This document shows positions 29,232 through 41,810 of a stretch of DNA of 64,000 nucleotides, in pieces. A model generated the notes under the pieces. It was given only the letters and a program-made list of their open reading frames with translations. It searched no databases and was not told the DNA's origin. Both the position numbers and the translations under genes were made by a program. The stretch's first letter is position 1; every line of letters begins with the position of its first letter. Source of the DNA: Pseudomonas indica NBRC 103045 (GTDB lineage Bacteria; Pseudomonadota; Gammaproteobacteria; Pseudomonadales; Pseudomonadaceae); contig NZ_BDAC01000021.1 in NCBI RefSeq assembly GCF_002091635.1, positions 1 to 64,000 of the forward strand, given 5' to 3'.

Positions 29232-29516
29232 ATGAAACAACGCCAATCCAATGAAGGTCTATTGCTCAAGAGCGTTATTGCTGGACTGGCAGTGCTGCTG
29301 ATCCAGGGCAGTTTCGGGACGGTGACGGAGCGTTTTCAGGAAAGCCGGAACCCACAGCCCCTGCTTCAGCCGCAGATCCAGCAGCAGCTGCAGATTCTGC
29401 AATCGCAACTGCGGTCGCAGACATCGGGCATCCAGCATGCGGTACCGGTTCTGGAGCGCGAGCCCCAGACGCAAGCCTGGAGCGAGCTGCCCCGCCGACA
29501 GAGCTGGGTGTTCTGA
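29232..29516 (+). CDS. Small Gln-rich membrane-anchored protein
   Basis: 94-aa protein, ATG at 29232 after GGGAGGAG. One hydrophobic signal-anchor segment (LLKSVIAGLAVLLIQGSF, residues ~11-28) is followed by an exported Gln-rich tail (PQIQQQLQILQSQLRSQ) and ends RQSWVF. No family was recognised. It sits directly downstream of the second RpoN-type promoter, and the following 210 bp before the DUF1328 gene contain only palindromes. Confidence 0.65.
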   Translation: MKQRQSNEGLLLKSVIAGLAVLLIQGSFGTVTERFQESRNPQPLLQPQIQQQLQILQSQLRSQTSGIQHAVPVLEREPQTQAWSELPRRQSWVF

Positions 29517-29528
29517 TGTCAGAGATGA

Positions 29529-29894
<366 letters not shown>

Positions 29895-29896
29895 GA

Positions 29897-30355
29897 GTGA
29901 AACGGCCGCAAGCGCTGCTGGCCGCTCTATTGCTGAGCGCCAGCGCGGTTGCCCACGCTGCCGACACGGATGCCGAGTTCCGCCTCAACGAGGTGCTGAC
30001 GGACGAGGAATACCGCGAGACCTGGCAGGAGCTGGTCGAGGACGAACTCCGGCTGCCGGAATGGGTCATGAACCTGACCGGCAAGGGATCGCCGATGAAG
30101 GCAGTGGAAAGCAAGGACGGCAAGTACCTGGTTGGCCGGCTCTGCGATGAGCAGGATTGCTTCCATCAGCGGCTCTACGTCGCGTTCAGCTGGGACAAGG
30201 ACAAGGTTTACGCGCTCTACGTCCAGGTACCGCAGGGCATGCCTGCGGACAAGGCGCCCAGCCGGCATGCCAGCTTCCGCTGGCTGGGCGAGCCGGACGA
30301 AGAGCAGAAAAGGCTTCTCGACGAGCAGTTGAGGGCCGATCCGGATTGGCATTGA
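29897..30355 (+). CDS. Ivy-type inhibitor of vertebrate lysozyme
   Basis: Periplasmic lysozyme-inhibitor family protein, 152 aa from GTG 29897; a TTG at 29891 overlapping the DUF1328 stop is the alternative. The signal peptide ends AVAHA-ADT near residue 22. The Ivy active loop is present as a disulfide-bracketed CDEQDC (the reference loop is CKPHDC), where the central His is replaced, so inhibitory strength may differ. The remaining fold (PEWVMNLTGKGSPMKAVE) fits the family. Corresponds to PA5481. The 262 bp after it hold no recognisable feature. Confidence 0.86.
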   Translation: MKRPQALLAALLLSASAVAHAADTDAEFRLNEVLTDEEYRETWQELVEDELRLPEWVMNLTGKGSPMKAVESKDGKYLVGRLCDEQDCFHQRLYVAFSWDKDKVYALYVQVPQGMPADKAPSRHASFRWLGEPDEEQKRLLDEQLRADPDWH

Positions 30356-30617
30356 TATCCCCCGACAAGGGGTAGACCAAGGGGCCGGGTTGCTTTGAAT
30401 GCGTCAGGTTCGAAGCGACCTAGGGGTACAGGGAGTACCTCCGTCCGACGGGCCGGGTCTGGCGAGCGCTGCTACCGGGGCCGCGACAGGTCTCGCGCCC
30501 CGGTGGGCAGTGCGTAGCAATCTGCTTCCCTCCTTCTGAACCCGCACGCCGGCACGGTGGGTGACCGTTGCGTCGCCGGGCCGCTATCATCCTCCGCACG
30601 GTTTTCGGGGGATCATC

Positions 30618-31844
30618 ATGCTCAACGGCCTGTGGCTCGGCTTCTTCCTGGTGGCGGCGTTGGCCGCGCTGGTGCGCTGGATCGGTGGGGACCCCACGGT
30701 CTGGGCGGCGTTGGTGGAAAGCCTGTTCGCCATGGCCAAGGTCTCCGTCGAGCTGATGGTGGTGCTGTTCGGCACGCTGACCCTCTGGCTGGGGTTTCTG
30801 CGCATCGCCGAGAAAGCCGGCTTGGTGGACCTGCTGGCCCGCCTGCTCGGCCCGCTGTTCGCCCGCCTGATGCCCGAGGTGCCGCGCGGGCACCCGGCCC
30901 TGGGCCTGATCACTCTGAACTTCGCCGCCAACGGCCTGGGGCTGGACAACGCCGCCACGCCGATCGGCCTCAAGGCGATGCGCGCCTTGCAGGACCTGAA
31001 TCCGAGCCAGACGGTGGCGAGTAATGCGCAGATCCTGTTCCTCGTGCTCAATGCCTCTTCGTTGACGCTGCTGCCGGTGTCGATCTTCATGTACCGCGTC
31101 CAGCAGGGCGCCGACGATCCCACCCTGGTCTTCCTGCCGATCCTGCTCGCCACCAGCGCTTCCACCCTGGCCGGCCTGGTCAGCGTGGCCATCGTCCAGC
31201 GGCTGCGGCTGTGGGACCCGGTGGTGCTGGGCTACCTGGTTCCCGGCGCCCTGCTGCTCGGCGCCTTCATGGCCCTGCTCAGCACCCTGTCCGCCACGGC
31301 CCTGAAGGAACTGTCCAGCCTGCTCGGCAACCTGACCCTGTTCGGCCTGATCCTGGCCTTCCTGCTGGTCGGCGCCCTGCGCAAGGTGCCGGTCTACGAG
31401 AGCTTCGTCGAAGGCGCCAAGGAAGGCTTCGATGTCGCCCGCAACCTGCTGCCCTACCTCGTCGCCATGCTCTGCGCGATTGGCGTGTTGCGGGCTTCCG
31501 GCGCCCTGGACTACGGCCTCGATGGCGTTCGGGCGCTGGTCGAGTGGTTCGGCTGGGACACCCGCTTCGTCGATGCGCTGCCGACCGCGCTGGTCAAGCC
31601 GTTCTCCGGCAGCGCGGCGCGCGCCATGCTGATCGAGACCATGCAGAGCCAGGGCGTGGACAGCTTCCCGGCGCTGGTGGCGGCGACCATCCAGGGCAGC
31701 ACCGAAACCACCTTCTACGTGCTGGCCGTGTACTTCGGCGCGGTCGGCATCCAGCGCGCCCGTCATGCGGTGGGCTGCGCCTTGATCGCGGATGTCGCCG
31801 GGGTGCTGGCGGCGATCGCTATCTGCTACTGGTTCTTTGGCTGA
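30618..31844 (+). CDS. Nucleoside-recognition (SpmA/SpmB-like) membrane protein
   Basis: 408-aa polytopic inner-membrane protein with about ten hydrophobic segments. It contains two Gate/nucleoside-recognition modules in one chain, with signatures LGLDNAATPIGLKAM and PFSGSAARAMLIETM plus TIQGSTETTFYVLAVYFG. Its two halves correspond to spore-maturation proteins SpmA and SpmB of Bacillus, fused here as is usual in proteobacteria. The substrate is unknown. Start ATG 30618. It is convergent with the GGDEF-EAL gene, leaving 3 bp. Confidence 0.85.
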   Translation: MLNGLWLGFFLVAALAALVRWIGGDPTVWAALVESLFAMAKVSVELMVVLFGTLTLWLGFLRIAEKAGLVDLLARLLGPLFARLMPEVPRGHPALGLITLNFAANGLGLDNAATPIGLKAMRALQDLNPSQTVASNAQILFLVLNASSLTLLPVSIFMYRVQQGADDPTLVFLPILLATSASTLAGLVSVAIVQRLRLWDPVVLGYLVPGALLLGAFMALLSTLSATALKELSSLLGNLTLFGLILAFLLVGALRKVPVYESFVEGAKEGFDVARNLLPYLVAMLCAIGVLRASGALDYGLDGVRALVEWFGWDTRFVDALPTALVKPFSGSAARAMLIETMQSQGVDSFPALVAATIQGSTETTFYVLAVYFGAVGIQRARHAVGCALIADVAGVLAAIAICYWFFG

Positions 31845-31847
31845 CCT

Positions 31848-34094
31848 TCAGACCATGCCGCTGGGCTCCGGCAGCAGGCACCAGTGCCCATCGAAGCAAT
31901 CCTCGCCGCTGAACAGCCGCTGCAATTCCTGCGGCGGCTTCGGCCGGCCGAACCAGTAGCCCTGGGCATAACGGCAGCCTTCGGCGGCCAGGAACGCCAG
32001 GTGGGCCTCGGTTTCCACGCCTTCGGCCACCACCTCCAGGCCCAGGCTGGCGCCGAGGCCGATGATGGCGCGGCTGATCGCAGTCATTTCCGGATCGTGC
32101 GGGGCGCCGCCGATGAAGCTCTTGTCCACCTTCAGGATGTGCAGCGGAAAGCGGGTCAGGTAGCCGAGGGAGCAGTAGCCGGTGCCGAAGTCGTCCAGGG
32201 CCAGGCGCACACCCAGGCTGGCCAGCTCGCGCAGGCTGGAGAGGGTTTCCGCGCTGTCCTGCATCAGCAGGCTCTCGGTGATCTCCAGCACCAGGCTGCC
32301 CGGGGCGAGGCCGCTGTCCAGCAGGATATCGGCGAGCCGTGCGGCGAAGTCGGGTTGCCGCAACTGGCGGCTGGACAGGTTCACCGAGCAGCGCAGCCGG
32401 TCCTGCCCGGCGAGCTGCCAGGCGCGGGTCTGCCGACAGGCCTGCCGCAGTACCCAGTCGCCGACGCGGACGATCTCGCCGGACTCCTCCAGCACCGGGA
32501 TGAACTCCAAGGGCGAAACCAGGCGCCCGTCCTGGCGCCAGCGCAACAGCGCTTCCACGGCCTGCAGGTAGGGCTGGTCCTGGTCCAGGCGGCAGATCGG
32601 CTGGTAGTGCAGCTCGAACTCGGCCTTGCCCAGCGCCTGGGCCAGCGCGCTCTCCAGTTCCAGTTGGCGCTGCGCCATGCCCTGCAACTCGTCGCTGTAG
32701 CGGGCGAATTGCGCCTTGCCCGCCGCTTTTGCCCGGTACAGGGCGAGGTCGGCGGCTTGCAGGGCATCCAGCGCGCCGTCCGTCTCGCGCAGCGGGGCGA
32801 TGCCGATACTGGCGCTGACTACCAGCACCCGCTCGTCCAGATGCAGCGGCTGGTGCAGGCTTTCCAGCATGCGTTGGGCGACGCGCTCGGCGTCGCTCTG
32901 GTGGGCGAGGTCGTCGAGCAGGGCGACGAACTCATCGCCGCCGAAACGGACCAGGTGATCGCCGGGGCGCAGGCAGGCGCTCAGCCGTTTCGCCACTTCG
33001 ATCAGGACCCGGTCGCCCGTGGCGTGGCCCAGGCTGTCGTTGATCAGCTTGAAGCGGTCGAGATCGACGAACAGCAGCGCCGCCTGGCGTGCGCCGGGCC
33101 GGTTCAGGCGGTGCAGGGCCTGCTGCAGCAGTTCGCCCAGGCGCGTGCGGTTGGCCAGCCCGGTGAGCGGATCGTGACGGGCGGCGTGGCGCAGTTGCTC
33201 TTCGGCGGCCTTGCGCTGGCTGATGTCGGTCTGCGAGCCGGCCATCCGGCGGCCGGTTTCGGCGGAGCCGGGTACGCTCGCCTCGGCCACGCCGCGCACC
33301 AGCACCCAGGCATAGTCGCCGTCGTGCCGGCGGATGCGGTATTCGTGGTGCAGCGAAGCGGTTTCACCGCGCAGATGGGCGGCGATGGCATCGCGCAGTG
33401 CGGGCAGGTCCTCCGGGTGGACGCGTTCGAGCCAGGCGGCGCTGTTGGCGCTCAGGCTGTCCGCCGGAAGGCCGAGCATGCCGGTCCAGCGCTCCGAGAG
33501 GTACAGGCGGTCGGTCTCGATGTCCCAGTCCCAGAGGCCGTCGTTGGCACCGCGCAGGGCGCGGGCGAAACGTGCTTCGCTGTCTTCCAGGGCCTGGCGC
33601 TGGGCGGCGATGTAGGTGTCGATGGCCAGGGTCATGTCGAAGAACACCACCTTCAGCAGGCTGGCACAGGTGGCGGCGGCCGGATGCTCGCCCAGCAGCC
33701 GGACGAGCATATGGTCCAGATAGAGCCGGTAGGCGCCCAGGTACCACTTGGGCTCGACGCCCACACGCTGGTGGATCAGGCCGACGTTCAGGCGGTCGGC
33801 CACGTAGTCGCGGTCGTAGGGGCCGAGCCACAGACGCCGGTAATAGCCGAGCTGGCTGTGCTTGAGACGGGTGACCACCTCTTCGCCGCCGAGGATCGCC
33901 AGCGGCGCCTCGAAACGGCCGAGGTGCTGGTAAAGGCTGTCGACGAAGGCGCCATGGGCCGGCTCCATGGCCTCGGCCATCGCCCCCAGGCGTTCCGCGT
34001 CCTCGGTCCGCCAGTCCAGGAAGCGGCAGCGTTCGGCGACTTCCGCCCTGTCCAGCCCGATCCGTCTGAGCAACCCGCGAAGCCGATCATCCAT
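31848..34094 (-). CDS. Globin-coupled GGDEF-EAL c-di-GMP protein
   Basis: 748 aa from ATG 34094, chosen because GGGGAG lies upstream; an ATG at 34124 has no ribosome-binding site. Residues ~20-170 are a protoglobin/globin-coupled sensor with proximal His108 in the signature HQRVGVEPKWYLG. PAS/PAC follows (~190-310). GGDEF has FGGDEF and I-site RPGD. EAL has EALLRW, VNLSSRQL, EITESLL, DDFGTGYCSL, KVDKSF and AEGVET. Both catalytic domains look complete. Haem O2/NO sensing is inferred from the family. Confidence 0.92.
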   Translation of the reverse strand: MDDRLRGLLRRIGLDRAEVAERCRFLDWRTEDAERLGAMAEAMEPAHGAFVDSLYQHLGRFEAPLAILGGEEVVTRLKHSQLGYYRRLWLGPYDRDYVADRLNVGLIHQRVGVEPKWYLGAYRLYLDHMLVRLLGEHPAAATCASLLKVVFFDMTLAIDTYIAAQRQALEDSEARFARALRGANDGLWDWDIETDRLYLSERWTGMLGLPADSLSANSAAWLERVHPEDLPALRDAIAAHLRGETASLHHEYRIRRHDGDYAWVLVRGVAEASVPGSAETGRRMAGSQTDISQRKAAEEQLRHAARHDPLTGLANRTRLGELLQQALHRLNRPGARQAALLFVDLDRFKLINDSLGHATGDRVLIEVAKRLSACLRPGDHLVRFGGDEFVALLDDLAHQSDAERVAQRMLESLHQPLHLDERVLVVSASIGIAPLRETDGALDALQAADLALYRAKAAGKAQFARYSDELQGMAQRQLELESALAQALGKAEFELHYQPICRLDQDQPYLQAVEALLRWRQDGRLVSPLEFIPVLEESGEIVRVGDWVLRQACRQTRAWQLAGQDRLRCSVNLSSRQLRQPDFAARLADILLDSGLAPGSLVLEITESLLMQDSAETLSSLRELASLGVRLALDDFGTGYCSLGYLTRFPLHILKVDKSFIGGAPHDPEMTAISRAIIGLGASLGLEVVAEGVETEAHLAFLAAEGCRYAQGYWFGRPKPPQELQRLFSGEDCFDGHWCLLPEPSGMV

Positions 34095-34124
34095 CCCTAC
34101 TGGCACTCCCCGAATTCCAGGCAT

Positions 34125-34172
34125 GAAAAAAGCGCCGTGCGCGGCAGCCGTTCCGGCTGGGCGCAGGGCGCT
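34125..34172 (-). terminator. Intrinsic terminator, minus strand
   Basis: Read on the minus strand, AGCGCC (34172-34167), an inner CCAGCCG/CGGCTG stem and GGCGCT (34136-34131) are followed by T. It ends transcription of the small gene at 34236 before the GGDEF-EAL gene, so the latter needs its own promoter. Confidence 0.75.
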
Positions 34173-34235
34173 CTGTCTTGCAGGCCCTTATGTCCTGCCC
34201 GGCAAAGCCGGTTCCCGCTTGTGCGGAACCTTCGT

Positions 34236-34544
34236 TCAATCCCGTCCGGCCGATGCCTCCAGCAGCGCCTCCAGGCGTCGCCGCAGCTCGCCCAGTTCGC
34301 GCGACTTGAAGGCGTGACGGGTGCGTTCGAGCACGCCGACGGCATCCACCAGCGCCGCCCTCAGGCGGGCCGGCTCGCTCACCGGATCGGCCCGCAGCCA
34401 GCGGCACAGCGGCGCCTCATGGCAGTCGGCGCTTTCCGCCAGGACGTCGCAGGGCAGGTCCGCCGCGGCCAGGTGCTGGCGCAGTCGATTCGCGAGGTCC
34501 CGGTCGCCGCTGGCGATCAGCAGGCAGGCTGTGGCTGGAGGCAT
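34236..34544 (-). CDS. Small hypothetical protein, receiver-like N terminus
   Basis: 102-aa protein from ATG 34544 (MPPATACLLIASGDRDLANRL); in-frame ATGs at 34595 and 34616 are possible, and none has a clear ribosome-binding site. The first ~40 residues recall a truncated response-regulator fold without phosphoacceptor. The C-terminal third is helical and Arg/Glu/Leu-rich (ERTRHAFKSRELGELRRRLEALLE). Function unknown. It is divergent from the TRAP transporter genes and ends at a good terminator, which supports a real transcript. Confidence 0.6.
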   Translation of the reverse strand: MPPATACLLIASGDRDLANRLRQHLAAADLPCDVLAESADCHEAPLCRWLRADPVSEPARLRAALVDAVGVLERTRHAFKSRELGELRRRLEALLEASAGRD

Positions 34545-34874
34545 GGTCGGCCAGAGGGTGGCGGATGGCCATTGCACTTTAGTGGATAGCGCCATGCCGA
34601 TATTGACGTCGGTCATGGCTGCGGCACGGTTTTTCCATTCGACTGGCGCACTTTGCGCCGCCCAAGGTGGACTAAGCTTTGAGCGGGACGCGGTCCGGCC
34701 AGGACCGCAATAGAGCGGGCGGCCCACCGGAATCGAAGAAGATGCACCGTATTCGGCATGGGGCATGCGCGTTCGGCATACGCCCCGTTTCGGACAATCC
34801 GGTATAAAGTCGCCTCCTTCGGTTGCCCCCACGAGGGTCGGCTGAATCCAACAAACAGAAGAAGGAGCAAACCC

Positions 34875-35846
34875 ATGAAAGGCAAATCCTTGGCATGGGC
34901 CCTGACGGCGGCCCTGGCGGGCACCACGCTGGGCGGCACGGTACAGGCACAGGACAAGTTCGTCACCATCGGCACCGGCGGCCAGACCGGCGTCTACTAC
35001 GTCGCCGGACAGTCCATCTGCCGTTTCCTCAATCGCGGCTCCGCCGACCACGGCATCAAGTGCAACGCGCCGGCCAGCGGCGGCGGCGTGGCCAACGTCA
35101 ACGGCATCCGTAATGGCGAATTCAACTTCGGCATCATGCAGTCCGACCACCAGTTCAAGGCCATGAAGGGCCTGGAACCGTTCAAGGCCGAAGGTCCGAT
35201 GGAAGACATCCGCGCGGTGTTCTCCCTGCAGAGCGAAGTCTTCACCGTGCTGGCCCGTCGCGACGCCAACATCAAGGGCCTCGACGACCTCAAGGGCAAG
35301 CGCGTCAACGTCGGCAACCCTGGCTCCGGCCAGCGCGACACCCTCGAGGAAATCATGCGCGTGAAGGGCTGGGACAAGTCCGTCTTCGCCCTCGCCGCCG
35401 AGCTGAAGCCGGCCGAACAGGCCAGCGCGCTGGGCGACAACAACATTGACGCCATGACCTACTTCGTCGGCCACCCGAACGGCGCCATCCAGGAAGCCAC
35501 CACCACCACCGACGCCGTGCTGGTACCGATCACCGGTCCGGAAATCGACAAGCTGCTGGCCGAGAAGTCCTACTACACCAAGGCCGAGATCCCCGGCGGC
35601 GTGTACAAGGGCAACGACCAGCCGACCGCGTCCATCGGTGGCAAGGCGGTGCTCTCCACCTCCGCCAAGACCGACCCGGAAGTGGTCTACCAACTGGTCA
35701 AGTCGGTCTTCGACAACCTCGAGCGCTTCCAGCGCCTGCACCCGGCATTCAAGGACCTGAAGGCCGAAGACATGATCAAGGTCGGCCTGTCCGCCCCGCT
35801 GCATGAAGGCGCCCAGCGCTACTACAAGGAAAAGGGCTGGCTGTAA
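34875..35846 (+). CDS. TAXI-family TRAP transporter solute-binding protein
   Basis: Periplasmic binding protein, 323 aa, ATG 34875 after AGGAGC. The signal peptide ends TVQA-QDK near residue 26. TAXI-family hallmarks are TIGTGGQTGVYYVAG, GEFNFGIMQSDHQF and VNVGNPGSGQRDTLEEIM. It partners the fused TRAP permease downstream (129 bp). TAXI ligands are often dicarboxylates or amino acids such as glutamate; nothing here fixes the substrate. A TATAAA at 34803 may be the -10 element. Confidence 0.93.
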   Translation: MKGKSLAWALTAALAGTTLGGTVQAQDKFVTIGTGGQTGVYYVAGQSICRFLNRGSADHGIKCNAPASGGGVANVNGIRNGEFNFGIMQSDHQFKAMKGLEPFKAEGPMEDIRAVFSLQSEVFTVLARRDANIKGLDDLKGKRVNVGNPGSGQRDTLEEIMRVKGWDKSVFALAAELKPAEQASALGDNNIDAMTYFVGHPNGAIQEATTTTDAVLVPITGPEIDKLLAEKSYYTKAEIPGGVYKGNDQPTASIGGKAVLSTSAKTDPEVVYQLVKSVFDNLERFQRLHPAFKDLKAEDMIKVGLSAPLHEGAQRYYKEKGWL

Positions 35847-35901
35847 GCCCTGGCGCCCTGCCCGGCTTGCCGTGGCGGGGCGGCATTTCGTATTCGCCCT
35901 C

Positions 35902-35940
35902 CGGCAGAACCCGCGCGTCGCGAGACCGCGGGTTCTGCCG
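35902..35940 (+). promoter_or_regulatory. Perfect intercistronic hairpin in TRAP operon
   Basis: 14-bp perfect inverted repeat CGGCAGAACCCGCG (35902-35915) / CGCGGGTTCTGCCG (35927-35940) with an 11-base loop and no T-run. Located between binding protein and permease genes, it most likely protects the upstream mRNA 3' end or attenuates read-through, giving excess binding protein. Confidence 0.8.
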
Positions 35941-35975
35941 TGTTCCGATCAGCCGAAAATGCAGGTCCCTTTTCC

Positions 35976-38525
<2,550 letters not shown>

Positions 38526-40211
38526 TCGTCGCCTCGGCGGGATCGTTATCCTCACCGGCGTGCAACGCGCCGGTTTCCCCTGCCTCCAGCACCGCATAGG
38601 CGCTGGAGCAGAACAGCGAATTCAAGCGCTTCATATCGGCGATCAGCTCCAGATGCAGGGAGCTGGTCTCGATGCTCTGCACCACCTGCCGGTGCAGGCG
38701 ATGCACATGGGCATGGGCCAGGCGCCGTTCGCGGGCGCGGAAGCTGCGTTTCTCCCGCAGCAGGCGGCGGGCGCTCTCGCGATCCCCGGAAAGGAACACC
38801 GACAGCCCCAGGCGCAGGTTGCTCATCAACTGGGCATGCAGGCTGGACAGCTCCTCCAGGCCGCTGTCGGAGAACGAATGGCGCTGGGCCGTCTTCTGAT
38901 TCTGCAACTTGCCCAGCATCCGCTCGATGATGTCCCCGGCCTGCTCCAGGTTCACCGCCAGCTCGATGATCTCCGCCCAGCGACGGCTGTCATGGTCGCC
39001 CAGCTCGTCCCGTGGGACCTGTGCCAGGTACAGCTTCACCGCGCTGTAGAGCGCATCCACGTCATCGTCCAGACGGCGGATTTCCTTGCCCGGCGCTGTC
39101 TCGCCATGGCGCAGCACTTCCAGCAGATGGGTCAGCATCTGCTCCACCAGATCGCCGATGCGCAGGGTTTCGCGCACCGCGTTGGCCAGTGCCAGGCTCG
39201 GCGTGCCCAGGGCGCTACGGTCCAGATGCCGCGGCCGGGCGACACCGTTGTCCACTTGCCGCTCCGGCAGCAGCCAGGTACACAGCCGCGCCATCGGCCC
39301 CACGGTGGGCAGCAACAGCGTGCAGCGCAGCCCGTTGTAGACAAGATGGAAGCCGATCACCATGCCTTGTGGGCTCAGCGCCAGGCCGTCCATCCAGTCC
39401 ACCATCGGCCTGAGCAGCGGCATCACCAGCAACAGGCCGAGCAGCTTGTACAGCAGGCTGCCGAGCGCCACCCGCCGGCCCGCGGCGTTCTGCATGCTGG
39501 CGTTGAGAAAGGCGAGGATGCCGCTACCGATGTTGGCGCCGATCACCAGGCCGATGGCCACCGGCAGGCTGATCAGCCCGGCGCCGGCCAAGGTCGCGGT
39601 GAGCAGCACGGCAGCGAGACTCGAATAAGTGATCAGGGCGAACAGCGCGCCGACCAGCGCATCCAGCAGCAGATCGCCGGTGAGCGACGCGAACAGCACC
39701 TTGATGCCGCGCGACTCGGTGATCGGCGTGGCGGAGCTGACGATCAGCTCCAGCGCCAGGATGATCAGCCCCAGGCCGATGGCCACCCGGCCGAGCTGAC
39801 CGGCGCGGGTCTGCTTGCGCGAGAGGAAGAAGATCACCCCGAGGAAGATCAGCAGCGGCGACAGCCACGACAGGTCTAGCGTCAGCACCCGCGCCATCAG
39901 CGCCGTCCCGACGTCGGCGCCGAGCATGATCGCCAGGGCCGGCGCCAGCGCCATCAGGCCCTGGGCGACGAAGGAGGTGGTCAGCAGCGCCGTGGCATTG
40001 CTGCTCTGCACCAGCGCGGTGACACCGATCCCCGAGGAGAACGCCAGCAAGCGGTTGTCCAGGCTGTGGCTGAGCATGCGCCGCAACTGCGAGCCGTAGA
40101 CCCGCAGGATGCCCGTGCGGACGATATGGGTTCCCCATACCAGCAAGGCGATGGATGACAGCAGGTTGAGCAGGGTGAGCATAATGCGGCCTCCCTGGCA
40201 GCCTTGTTAGC

Positions 40212-40346
40212 TTCTGACGAAAAGTGCCTGCGCTCGGTGATGCTGCGTTAAAAACAGGCTCAGAATGCTCATTTACAACCGTAAATTCCGCTTCTTCGCC
40301 TGTTTTTGCCTTGCCTGACCTTCGCTCGGCTACTTTTCGTGCAGAA
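40212..40346. repeat. 135-bp interspersed palindromic repeat, copy 2
   Basis: Same length and organisation as the copy at 6647-6781: outer arms 40212-40225 and 40332-40346 with one bulge, internal stem AAAAACAGGC (40250-40259) / GCCTGTTTTT (40298-40307) and small hairpin TTTAC/GTAAA (40272-40285). The internal stem differs at three positions from copy 1, each compensated on the other arm. From 40347 to 40539, before pilT-like, no further feature was seen. Confidence 0.88.
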
Positions 40347-40539
40347 CCTGTTGAGCAAAAGACCACGGTCGCTCGTTTTCACGAACGCTCGCGGCGCTGG
40401 GTTCTTTCTAAAGAGACTCGCCGCGCCACGCCCGCGTTCGATTTTTCTGCGGCTCTGTATTGAGCTTTAGTTGGGCGCGGAGCGGATTGCCAGTGGCAGA
40501 ACGCCTTTATTTCGCGGGTCCGCGGCCTGCGCCCCGGAG

Positions 40540-41670
40540 CTAGCTGTCCCGCAACACTTTCTTCTCCGCCTCGTTCGCGCCGAAGCCGTGCTCCAGCTTG
40601 ATCCGCAGGGTCAGGTCGGTGCGCGAGTCGGCGTGCCGGAGGGCTTCTTCGAGGGAAATGCGGCCGTTCTCGTAGAGCTGATAGAGGTGTTGGTCGAAGG
40701 TCTGCAGGCCCTGTTCGCCGGCGCGGGCGATGGCGCTGCGGAGGTCGTCGAATTGATCGCGCTGGATCAGGTCGCGGATGTAAGGGGTGGCGAGCATCAG
40801 TTCCACCGCGGCCACGCGCTTCTGCGCCACGCCCGGCACCAGGCGCTGGCCGATCACCGCCACCAGGTTCTGCGCCAGGTCGGCGAGGATCTGGCGGCGG
40901 GCCTCTTCTGGGAAGAAGTGCACGATCCGCTCCAGTGTCTGCACGCTGCCGGTGGCGTGCAGGGTCGCCAGGCACAGGTGGCCGGTTTCGGCGTAGTGCA
41001 GGGCGTGCTGCATGGTGTCGAGGTCGCGCACTTCGCCGAGCATGATCACGTCCGGCGCCTCGCGCAGCACATTGCGCAGAGCATCGGCGAAGCTGTGGCA
41101 GTCGAGGCCGACTTCGCGCTGGTCGATCACAGAGCGCTTGTGCTGGTGGATGAATTCGATGGGGTCCTCGATGCAGAGGATATGCCCGGATTTATTGCTG
41201 TTGCGGTAGTCGAGCATCGACGCCAGGGTGGTGGACTTGCCCGAGCCGGCCGCGCCGACCACCAGGACCAGGCCGCGATCCAGCAACGCCAGGCGTTCGA
41301 GGATCGGCGGCAGGCCGAGGGTGGCGATGCGCGGGATTTCGCTCTTCACCAAGCGCACCACCATGGCCACTTCGCCGCGCTGGAGGTAGACGTTGACCCG
41401 GAACCGCCCGGAATTCGGCAGGCTGATCGCCAGGTTCATTTCCAGGTCGCGTTCGAACTCGACGATCTGCTTCTGGGTCATCAACTGGTAGGCCATGTGC
41501 TGCACGGAACCCGGCACCAGCGGCGGTTCGGCGACCGGCTGGGTACGCCCTTCCAGCTTGATGTGCGGCGGCGCACCGACGCTGAGGAACATGTCCGAGC
41601 CGCCCCGCTGATGCAGCAGGTACAGGTACGGGAAGATGTCCGGCCTGGCGCCGGTGGGGCTCTGGTCCAT
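40540..41670 (-). CDS. PilT/PilU-family type IV pilus retraction ATPase
   Basis: 376-aa hexameric secretion-type ATPase. The N-terminal PAS-like region (SDMFLSVGAPPHIKLEGR) precedes Walker A GAAGSGKSTT, the Asp box CIEDPIEF, Walker B VIMLGEVRD and a His box around CLATLHATGS. The PilT AIRNLIRE-like segment here is PYIRDLIQRDQ, closer to PilU-type than canonical PilT, so retraction-modulating activity is likely. No other pilus gene is nearby, unlike the pilT-pilU pair, so this is probably an additional orphan paralogue. Confidence 0.9.
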   Translation of the reverse strand: MDQSPTGARPDIFPYLYLLHQRGGSDMFLSVGAPPHIKLEGRTQPVAEPPLVPGSVQHMAYQLMTQKQIVEFERDLEMNLAISLPNSGRFRVNVYLQRGEVAMVVRLVKSEIPRIATLGLPPILERLALLDRGLVLVVGAAGSGKSTTLASMLDYRNSNKSGHILCIEDPIEFIHQHKRSVIDQREVGLDCHSFADALRNVLREAPDVIMLGEVRDLDTMQHALHYAETGHLCLATLHATGSVQTLERIVHFFPEEARRQILADLAQNLVAVIGQRLVPGVAQKRVAAVELMLATPYIRDLIQRDQFDDLRSAIARAGEQGLQTFDQHLYQLYENGRISLEEALRHADSRTDLTLRIKLEHGFGANEAEKKVLRDS

Positions 41671-41810
41671 GGTGTCGGCTCTACGAGATGCTCTCTTCTC
41701 TCAGTACAGTGCAAATCGGAACGGCCGGCCAGTCGACGTAATATCAATTGGCTATCGTTGCGGTTTCGCGTTCATACGGCGTTCGCGATGAACGAGGGTC
41801 GCTTGCTACC

